Assembly: GCA_016870675.1 (NCBI GenBank)
Contig: VGAU01000121.1
Span: forward strand, 1-6,033
Length of the DNA stretch: 6,033 nucleotides
DNA from: Actinomycetota bacterium
GTDB taxonomy: Bacteria; Actinomycetota; Humimicrobiia; Humimicrobiales; Humimicrobiaceae
Direction of reading: 5' to 3'
Below are positions 1 to 4,922 of the stretch, piece by piece. The position numbers and the translations under genes were made by a program. Each line of letters opens with the position of its first letter. The first letter of the stretch is position 1. Below the pieces are notes generated by a model. That model was not told the DNA's origin. It worked only from the letters and a program-made list of their open reading frames with translations, and searched no databases.

Positions 1-169
1 CAGCTGGACTTTCTCTTGTGATGTAGGAGGAGATAAGGAAGCTATTGCCAGGGAAGAAAATTATGATTCTTTCTTATCATTTAAAAAGGAATTAAAAAAG
101 TTATCTCAAAAGTTTCCAATGGAAAAATGTATTGTAAGGTTTCCTTTTTATTCTAAGGTAAGGGAATAA
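1..169 (+). CDS. 3' end of an unrecognised gene (partial)
   Basis: The second forward frame is open from the window edge to a TAA at 167-169 and gives about 55 residues ending FPFYSKVRE. The other forward frame checked, beginning at base 1, closes almost at once (TGA at 19-21). The tail is charged and probably helical, with a Lys/Glu-rich stretch (FLSFKKELKKLSQKFP), then a short hydrophobic strand (CIVRFPFY) and a basic end. No membrane segment is visible. It stops 5 nt before the next start, so it is very likely in the same operon as the TadB/TadC-like genes. In Tad-type loci this place is usually held by the CpaF/TadA ATPase or a CpaE/TadZ MinD-like protein, but I see no Walker or other diagnostic motif in the visible tail. 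The product is therefore left unnamed. The start lies outside the window. Confidence 0.7.
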   Translation, partial: SWTFSCDVGGDKEAIAREENYDSFLSFKKELKKLSQKFPMEKCIVRFPFYSKVRE

Positions 170-174
170 AAAAT

Positions 175-1125
175 ATGAGCGGTATTATCGATATAGTTAT
201 AAGAGTTTTTTTGTACTTAATGGTTTTAACCGGGATATGGTTATTTTCAGGAAAGTATATTTTGCGCTTTTTTAAAAAGGAAAATAAGAAATATAGATTC
301 GGGGTAAAACCGGTAAGGCAAGCTGATAATAAATTTAAAGCCCATATTAGGCTTCTCCTTCTTCTTACCATGGGAAGAAAAGACGATAATAGTATCTTTT
401 ATTTTATTTTTTTATCTATATTTTTATTTTTTATAACCTTTTCTGTTTTTACAGGACTATTTGGAATAAGTATATATTTTATTTTAATGTCCATTCTTGC
501 TGGTTTTTTCCCTTATATATTCTTAAGGTTTAGACTTAAAAGCCTACAGCTTCAAGGAAGCTATGAGGCAGTAAAATTATTAAGCGAACTAACCAATATG
601 TATAAGATTTCAAGCTTTAATATGATCTCTGCAATAGATAAAACTATAGGAACTATTAAAGATAGCCCCCTTTCAAAGAAGGCACTATTCCATTTGAGTT
701 TAAAAGTAAAAGAATACAGTGGTAAGGAAGAGCTTCAGTCTGCAATAGATGATTTTGTGGCTGCATTTGATACTGAGTGGGCAACACTACTTGGAATGAA
801 TATTTATGAGTCCATTCTAAACGGCACCAACGTTTCAGTTTCATTAGATGATATCCTGTCTAATTTAAAGCAGGTAAAAAGCTCAATAGAAAAGGACAAG
901 AGGGCAAATTATGAGGCCTTTACTATGGTAAAATTTGTTATTCCAGCAGTATATATTATATCAATTATTTTAGCTTTAAAATTTTTTGGGTTTACTATAA
1001 GCAGATTTTTTTATTATCAGTTTAATACCGGCCTGGGTATAAAACTTTTTATTACTATTATTGTCCTGTCGATAATTAGTTTCTGTGTTATGTATCTTTT
1101 GAGTAAACCTAAATTTGATTATTAG
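175..1125 (+). CDS. TadB-like / type II secretion F-domain membrane protein
   Basis: A 316-residue polytopic membrane protein. Hydrophobic segments lie near residues 7-26, 74-93, 95-115, 252-271 and 287-308. Between the third and fourth is a soluble helical stretch of about 135 residues (120-250), including LLSELTNMYKISSFNMISAI near 135-154. A first helix, a membrane pair, a cytoplasmic helical bundle and a C-terminal pair is the TadB/GspF-like (T2SSF) layout. In that family the protein forms the inner-membrane platform on which the assembly ATPase acts to polymerise pilin. The family call comes from topology, length and the similar-looking neighbour downstream, not from a diagnostic motif. 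The ATG at 175 has AAGGGA at 160-165, 9 nt upstream. The following gene begins 10 nt after this stop. It could instead be another type of multi-helix secretion component. Confidence 0.7.
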   Translation: MSGIIDIVIRVFLYLMVLTGIWLFSGKYILRFFKKENKKYRFGVKPVRQADNKFKAHIRLLLLLTMGRKDDNSIFYFIFLSIFLFFITFSVFTGLFGISIYFILMSILAGFFPYIFLRFRLKSLQLQGSYEAVKLLSELTNMYKISSFNMISAIDKTIGTIKDSPLSKKALFHLSLKVKEYSGKEELQSAIDDFVAAFDTEWATLLGMNIYESILNGTNVSVSLDDILSNLKQVKSSIEKDKRANYEAFTMVKFVIPAVYIISIILALKFFGFTISRFFYYQFNTGLGIKLFITIIVLSIISFCVMYLLSKPKFDY

Positions 1126-1135
1126 GGGAAGATTA

Positions 1136-1993
1136 ATGAGGTACCAAATAATTTATTTTTCGCTGGCCGGGCTTTTGGCTGTGGGAGCAATTGGATTTTT
1201 TATTCGAAGCGTTTTAGATTCTTTACCGGTGAAAAAAGGAATATTTGTGAGTGTCAGCCGTTTTAAAAATAAGATTATTAAAAGCAAGACACTTTCATTT
1301 GGCAGGATAAATATTCCTATTTTATTTTATCAGGTTGTAAGGTTTACAGTTTTTGGAACATGGTTTGTTTTAATAATAATGCTGAAAACTATAAAAGGTA
1401 TGCCTTCTTTTGGCATGCAAATAGTTGCATTACTGGTTATACTCGCAGTTACCACTCCAAAAGAAAAAATAAGCCGAATAAAATTACCGTTTTTTTATAT
1501 CAGTAACTTCTTTAAGAAAATTAACAGCGAAGCTTCTAACAGGGAAATATACCGGACCATATCACTTCTTATTAACCTTTTTACCATAAAAGGGGAAGTA
1601 GTTTTAGGTTCAAATTATATCCTGGAAGAGATCATAAAGACTGTCAAGGTTACAAAACCGGTATATCTTAAGATGCTTTCTCTTTGGAATATGAATATGA
1701 AAGAAGAAGCAGTCAGCTATTTTTCAAGTGCAATAGGAACAAAGGAAGCTAAAGATCTATCCAGTATTTTTTTGAAGCTTGACTATATAAATCCAAAAGA
1801 GCTAAAAAACCAGCTTATCCATTACCAGAACAATATCAAGACAGAAAGGACAACGGCAAGGGAAAGGGTAAACGAAAGAAATGGTAACCTTATCTATATA
1901 CTTGCCATAGTTTCAGCAGTGGTGGTTCTATTAAATTTTTTAGTAGTGGTTTTAACAGATGTTTTTACAAATTATAATTTATTATCTTTTTAA
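1136..1993 (+). CDS. TadC-like / type II secretion F-domain membrane protein
   Basis: A 285-residue membrane protein with hydrophobic segments near residues 4-24, 66-84, 92-108 and 251-275. Between the third and last helices lies a cytoplasmic domain of about 140 residues, rich in helix and charge. This matches the TadC arrangement, the usual partner of TadB in the platform of Tad/Flp pili. Sequence-level family motifs are weak, so the protein is divergent. The frame can also be read from a TTG at 1115, inside the previous gene. I chose the ATG at 1136 because AGGGGAAG at 1124-1131 is well placed before it, the first helix then begins at once, and no overlap is needed. The last residues overlap nothing, and the next gene's ribosome site follows directly, consistent with one operon. 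Confidence 0.65.
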   Translation: MRYQIIYFSLAGLLAVGAIGFFIRSVLDSLPVKKGIFVSVSRFKNKIIKSKTLSFGRINIPILFYQVVRFTVFGTWFVLIIMLKTIKGMPSFGMQIVALLVILAVTTPKEKISRIKLPFFYISNFFKKINSEASNREIYRTISLLINLFTIKGEVVLGSNYILEEIIKTVKVTKPVYLKMLSLWNMNMKEEAVSYFSSAIGTKEAKDLSSIFLKLDYINPKELKNQLIHYQNNIKTERTTARERVNERNGNLIYILAIVSAVVVLLNFLVVVLTDVFTNYNLLSF

Positions 1994-2012
1994 CAGGAAG
2001 AAAGGAGAAGCA

Positions 2013-2162
2013 GTGAAAACGTTTATTGTAATAATGGCCACAGTAATTTTAGGGATTCTAATCTGGGGTCTTATACTTGGGAGTGGGGAAAATTCCTTAA
2101 TAGGTCAAGCAACCAGAATTTTTAATAGTACTATAGTTCAGCTAAAAACCATTGTTCCTTAA
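2013..2162 (+). CDS. Small single-helix pilin-like (Flp-like) protein
   Basis: A 49-residue protein: basic N-terminus (VKTFIV), one hydrophobic helix at about residues 4-24, then a short polar tail with NSLIGQATRIFNSTIVQLKT, which should form an amphipathic helix. Size, topology and position after a TadB/TadC-like pair fit a small Flp-like pilin or pseudopilin. I see no clear prepilin peptidase site (G/A followed by the usual E5), so processing is uncertain. The start is GTG at 2013, chosen because GGAG at 2004-2007 lies 5 nt upstream. A longer reading from ATG 1959 would overlap the preceding gene and lacks a good ribosome site. Its first 13 residues resemble those of the next two proteins (see findings). 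Confidence 0.65.
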   Translation: MKTFIVIMATVILGILIWGLILGSGENSLIGQATRIFNSTIVQLKTIVP

Positions 2163-2190
2163 GGGTAATTTTTAATAAGGATTATTAGTT

Positions 2191-2604
2191 ATGAAAACTT
2201 TTATAGTAACCCTTGCGGCTATAATTCTGCTTATGGTTTTTCCCATGCAGAATGTGCTGGATATAGTTAACGCGCACAAAATAGAGAGGTTTGATGAGAT
2301 AGTATATAGCGCATGTCAGAAGGCAAGAACTTCCGGCCGGTTTACGGAGTCTAATATCTTACAGATGAAAGATAGTATACTAGCCGAGTTTCCGGATGTA
2401 TCTGAAGATGAAATCATAATAGATGTAACTACTTCTATAAAATATAAAAGGTTTGAGTTTGATAGTAGGGAGACTATAAATTATAAGATAGGGGTACCCA
2501 TAAAGAAAATAGTTAATCTGGGGAAATTATTGGGTATAAAAGATGAAGACAACAGATGTGATTATGTCATGGAAGGATACGTCCTAAGTGAGGCTCTGGA
2601 ATGA
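2191..2604 (+). CDS. TadE/TadF-like pseudopilin, membrane-anchored, 137 aa
   Basis: One hydrophobic helix at residues 3-20 follows directly after MK. It is followed by an outward-facing domain of about 115 residues with a helical part (21-68, including SACQKARTSGRFTESNI) and a strand-rich part (74-104, DEIIIDVTTSIKYKRF then INYKIGVPIKKI). This N-terminal anchor plus short alpha/beta domain is typical of minor pilins of the TadE/TadF type, which sit in or prime the pilus. The family call is by layout and context, with no diagnostic motif. Two cysteines (C42, C123) could pair outside the cell. TAAGG at 2176-2180 is the likely ribosome site, 10 nt before the ATG. The stop TGA overlaps the next ATG as ATGA at 2601-2604, which suggests translational coupling. 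Confidence 0.65.
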   Translation: MKTFIVTLAAIILLMVFPMQNVLDIVNAHKIERFDEIVYSACQKARTSGRFTESNILQMKDSILAEFPDVSEDEIIIDVTTSIKYKRFEFDSRETINYKIGVPIKKIVNLGKLLGIKDEDNRCDYVMEGYVLSEALE

Positions 2605-3137
2605 AAGTATTTATCGTAACAGTAGCTGTGGTTATACTCTATTCTTTTACTTTGGTCTTTACGGAGGACTACAGGCAGGCTCAAAGAAATAGCTACCGGT
2701 TAAAATATGTGTGTGAGGAGCTATCCGCTACCGGAGCAGCTTTTTATGATCAGGAGAAGTTTGGGGAAGGTTATACTGTATTTAATACTGATGATGGTAT
2801 TAAGGCCATTAAAGACCAGATAACTAATCTACTTTCAGTAGATAGTGATTTAACACCTGTGGCCAATTCGTACTGGTCCAAAAATATGGAATATAAGGTT
2901 TATTTTTATGACGATTCAGGGATATGTAAAGTTTATAACAATGGGATCCTGGAAAGGGAAGAACCATTTTCTTATGGTTCTGAACATAAAGATGATTGGA
3001 CATCATACAATGAGGTTATTTCTGATCCTACGGTTGTTGTAACTATTAATGCCGGGCCCGGCAGGTTCAGATTAAAAATTTTAGATCCTATACCGGATAT
3101 GATAAGAAGTTCTTCTCATGAGTGGGAAGAGAGGTAA
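2601..3137 (+). CDS. TadE/TadF-like pseudopilin, membrane-anchored, 178 aa
   Basis: The N-terminus MKVFIVTVAVVIL continues into one hydrophobic helix (3-20). A helical stretch follows (22-50, with EELSATGAAFYDQEKFGEGY running into a Tyr/Gly turn). Next is a probable amphipathic helix (DDGIKAIKDQITNLL, 64-78) and a strand-rich C-terminal half ending in VVVTINAGPGRFRLKIL (145-161). The helix with an alanine/glycine patch followed by a strand-rich domain is what one expects of a minor pilin or TadE-like protein. Cysteines at 38 and 109 could form a disulfide, as in its neighbour. It starts at the ATGA junction with the preceding gene and has no strong ribosome site of its own, so it probably depends on coupling. 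The exact role is unknown. Confidence 0.65.
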   Translation: MKVFIVTVAVVILYSFTLVFTEDYRQAQRNSYRLKYVCEELSATGAAFYDQEKFGEGYTVFNTDDGIKAIKDQITNLLSVDSDLTPVANSYWSKNMEYKVYFYDDSGICKVYNNGILEREEPFSYGSEHKDDWTSYNEVISDPTVVVTINAGPGRFRLKILDPIPDMIRSSSHEWEER

Positions 3138-3147
3138 GGTAAATATT

Positions 3148-3723
3148 ATGAAGAAAATAATTATAATAAGCGCAGGTTTATTTATGATTTTACCAGTCTT
3201 TATATTTTCCATTTTTTTTCTTTATGCAATTGGAAGATTAATTAATAATATTGATTTTTCTGAAAATAAAGATAGTGAAGTCTCATCTGAATATCCTAAA
3301 ATAGATGAATTATCTAACAGTAAAATATATTACGACAATATGTATAAAGGGGAAATAGAGAAAATTGAGGATAATAAGATTTATTTTATTGTGGATAGGA
3401 AAGGTAAAAAGTGGGGTGGCATAACTACTGTTTTTAAAGATGTTGAAGACTTCGAGGTTGTTTTTGATATTGATACTTATACCTTAGAGTATGACCCCTT
3501 TGATAAAGGTTACACTACTACTATTGATAAAGATACTAATTTAGCTGTTTTTCATACTACTCATTATGATGGTGATTATCTTACTTATGATCATAAAAAT
3601 TATTACAGTGTAAAGGACCTTGAATTTCTTGTGGGTAATTATCTTAGAGTTGATGAATCTATGACTGAATATTTTGATTACGGTGTCACTAATAAATTTC
3701 TTAGCTTTTCAATTGGAGAATAG
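3148..3723 (+). CDS. Membrane-anchored protein of unknown function (paralogue of 4272-4913)
   Basis: A 191-residue protein with a basic start (MKKIIII) and one long hydrophobic helix (about 4-28). A polar Ser/Glu/Asp-rich linker (35-55) leads to an acidic, tyrosine-rich and probably beta-rich outer domain. Positions 60-112 (YYDNMYKGEIEKIEDNKIYF, then VFDIDTY) and 150-172 (NYYSVKDLEFLVGNYLRVDE) match the gene at 4272-4913 closely, so the two are paralogues. I recognise no family. The frame can also start at ATG 3118, overlapping the previous gene. The ATG at 3148 is preferred because AAGG at 3136-3139 is 8 nt upstream and the basic, then hydrophobic, anchor begins there. It follows the pseudopilin gene by 10 nt and so is probably transcribed with it. 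Orientation by positive-inside puts the main domain outside. Confidence 0.75.
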   Translation: MKKIIIISAGLFMILPVFIFSIFFLYAIGRLINNIDFSENKDSEVSSEYPKIDELSNSKIYYDNMYKGEIEKIEDNKIYFIVDRKGKKWGGITTVFKDVEDFEVVFDIDTYTLEYDPFDKGYTTTIDKDTNLAVFHTTHYDGDYLTYDHKNYYSVKDLEFLVGNYLRVDESMTEYFDYGVTNKFLSFSIGE

Positions 3724-3819
3724 TGATTATTTGAAAATTTACAAATTTATGATGCTCTAAAATGCAATTTAAGACACTAAAAAAATATTTTAATAGTTTA
3801 CTACTACCAAAAAGTCAAT
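3724..3819 (+). other. Intergenic gap, very AT-rich, possible weak promoter
   Basis: This is the only gap over about 30 nt in the window. I see no hairpin followed by a T-run, so no intrinsic terminator. Two imperfect promoter readings exist. TTGAAA (3731-3736) and TAAAAT (3758-3763) each fit the consensus well but are 21 nt apart. TTTAAG (3768-3773) and TAATAG (3791-3796) have a 17 nt spacer but each match the consensus poorly. Such matches are expected by chance in DNA this AT-rich. The gap may mark a transcript boundary or simply an insertion point for the next gene. Confidence 0.25.
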
Positions 3820-4242
3820 ATGGAACTAATAAAATGTGAAATATGTGGGAAAAGAATAGATATAAAGTACCGAAAGAAAGATTACGGAGTGTATACACAT
3901 TACTTTTTAGAAAATATAAAAAGAATACATTTTTGTAGTAGCTGTCAGCCTAGTATTGAAGATATTATTGAAGATTTAAAAAAGATTAAAAAAGATGAGT
4001 ATTTAAAAAAACACCCGGAATATAAATACTTTTATTATCTGGGTTTAAGCCGGGAGACAGGACTTCGTTTTTATTCATTAAAAGATAAATTAGATAAAGA
4101 GACGTGGGACAGGATATCAGACTTGTTTTATTTTTGTGGGTATAGTTCTGATGATGATAAAAAGGAGCCCCCGGATTCAGTCAGGGGGAGATGGGTAACT
4201 CATGATCCGCAGAAGGTTATGGAAAGATTAGGCTGGAATTAG
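3820..4242 (+). CDS. Small protein with two CxxC knuckles, unknown function
   Basis: A 140-residue protein with no signal peptide or membrane helix, probably cytoplasmic. The first 43 residues carry CEIC (C6, C9) and CSSC (C39, C42), with basic residues between them, a typical four-cysteine zinc-binding arrangement. A lysine-rich helical segment (45-65) follows, then an aromatic stretch (YKYFYYLGLSRETGLRFYSL) and a tail ending VMERLGWN. I recognise no family. A regulatory or nucleic-acid-binding role is possible, but nothing shows it. The ATG at 3820 has no visible Shine-Dalgarno site, which is unusual here. The frame is open upstream only to the TAA at 3778, with no better start, and I see no suitable downstream alternative in the first codons. 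It sits between two paralogous anchored proteins. Confidence 0.7.
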   Translation: MELIKCEICGKRIDIKYRKKDYGVYTHYFLENIKRIHFCSSCQPSIEDIIEDLKKIKKDEYLKKHPEYKYFYYLGLSRETGLRFYSLKDKLDKETWDRISDLFYFCGYSSDDDKKEPPDSVRGRWVTHDPQKVMERLGWN

Positions 4243-4271
4243 AAGTTTTATATAAAAGAAAAGAGGTAATT

Positions 4272-4913
4272 ATGAGAAAGAAAAGAATAATAATAACTAT
4301 AGTTGTTGTTATATGTGTTTTAGTCGGTGTCTTTTTTGTTGTGAGATTTGGCGTTGTTGGAAGGATTTATAATTTTATTCAAGATAAAGCCTTTACTGAT
4401 AAAGAAGGTAATAAAATTGAAATTTTATACCAGGTCCCTTCAGACACAGAAGAATTAAAATATGAGACTTTGCATGATAAAGACGGGAAAGAAGTAGTGG
4501 TTGAGATGAGAAAAATTTTATATATCAACCAATATGGTAATGAAGTGGAATCCTGGGAAGAAACTGCAGAACCTATAAAAATATACGATTATATGTATAA
4601 AGGAAAAATAGAGAAAGTTGAGGATAACAAGATTTATTTTACGGTTGATAAGAAAGAAAAAGAAGGGGCTGAATTTGTTTTTGAAGATGTAAAAGATTAC
4701 CAGATAATTTTTGATATTGATACTTATGATTTAAAAGATGATCTTAGCGTAGGATATGAAGTTTGTGACTCTCTAATATTTAATTATGAACACTTTTACA
4801 GTGCTGATGGGTTGGAGTTTTTATTGGGTGAACATCTTAGGGTCCAAGACACTATGTTTGAGGATTACTATATAGGTGAAAAATATAAAGTACTTGTATT
4901 TTATCTGCATTAA
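4272..4913 (+). CDS. Membrane-anchored protein of unknown function (paralogue of 3148-3723)
   Basis: A 213-residue protein with a very basic start (MRKKR), one hydrophobic helix (6-27) and an outer domain. Residues 104-152 (IYDYMYKGKIEKVEDNKIYF, then IIFDIDTY) and 175-195 (FYSADGLEFLLGEHLRVQDT) align with the gene at 3148. Compared with that paralogue it has about 55 extra residues after the anchor (41-95). These contain three similar short units beginning DKEGNKIE (43), DKDGKEVV (69) and NQYGNEVE (86), which look like repeated beta-hairpins. No known family is recognised. AGAGG at 4262-4266 is 5 nt before the ATG, and the upstream gene ends 29 nt away. The stop codon overlaps the ribosome site of the next gene, so the two are very likely co-transcribed. 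Confidence 0.75.
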   Translation: MRKKRIIITIVVVICVLVGVFFVVRFGVVGRIYNFIQDKAFTDKEGNKIEILYQVPSDTEELKYETLHDKDGKEVVVEMRKILYINQYGNEVESWEETAEPIKIYDYMYKGKIEKVEDNKIYFTVDKKEKEGAEFVFEDVKDYQIIFDIDTYDLKDDLSVGYEVCDSLIFNYEHFYSADGLEFLLGEHLRVQDTMFEDYYIGEKYKVLVFYLH

Positions 4914-4917
4914 GGAG
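4912..4917 (+). promoter_or_regulatory. Strong ribosome binding site of the repeat-protein gene
   Basis: AAGGAG overlaps the stop codon of the preceding gene (TAA 4911-4913) and lies 5 nt before the ATG at 4923. It is the best Shine-Dalgarno match in the window. It fixes the start of the repeat-protein gene and suggests that translation of the two genes is linked. Confidence 0.8.
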
Positions 4918-4922
4918 TGTGT

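Noticed and set aside
153..371. Minus-strand open frame of 72 codons
   Set aside because: It overlaps the TadB-like gene and has no supporting features; the forward gene explains the region.
1115..1135. TTG start for the TadC-like gene
   Set aside because: It would overlap the previous gene and precede the good ribosome site at 1124-1131; the ATG at 1136 fits better.
2157..2180. CCTTA / TAAGG inverted repeat as a terminator
   Set aside because: Only a 5 bp stem with a 14 nt loop and no T-run. At most it could partly mask the ribosome site of the next gene.
3051..3062. GC-only 12 bp palindrome GCCGGGCCCGGC in AT-rich DNA
   Set aside because: It lies in frame in the 2601-3137 gene and codes AGPG; a chance or codon-level origin is enough, and no second copy was noticed.
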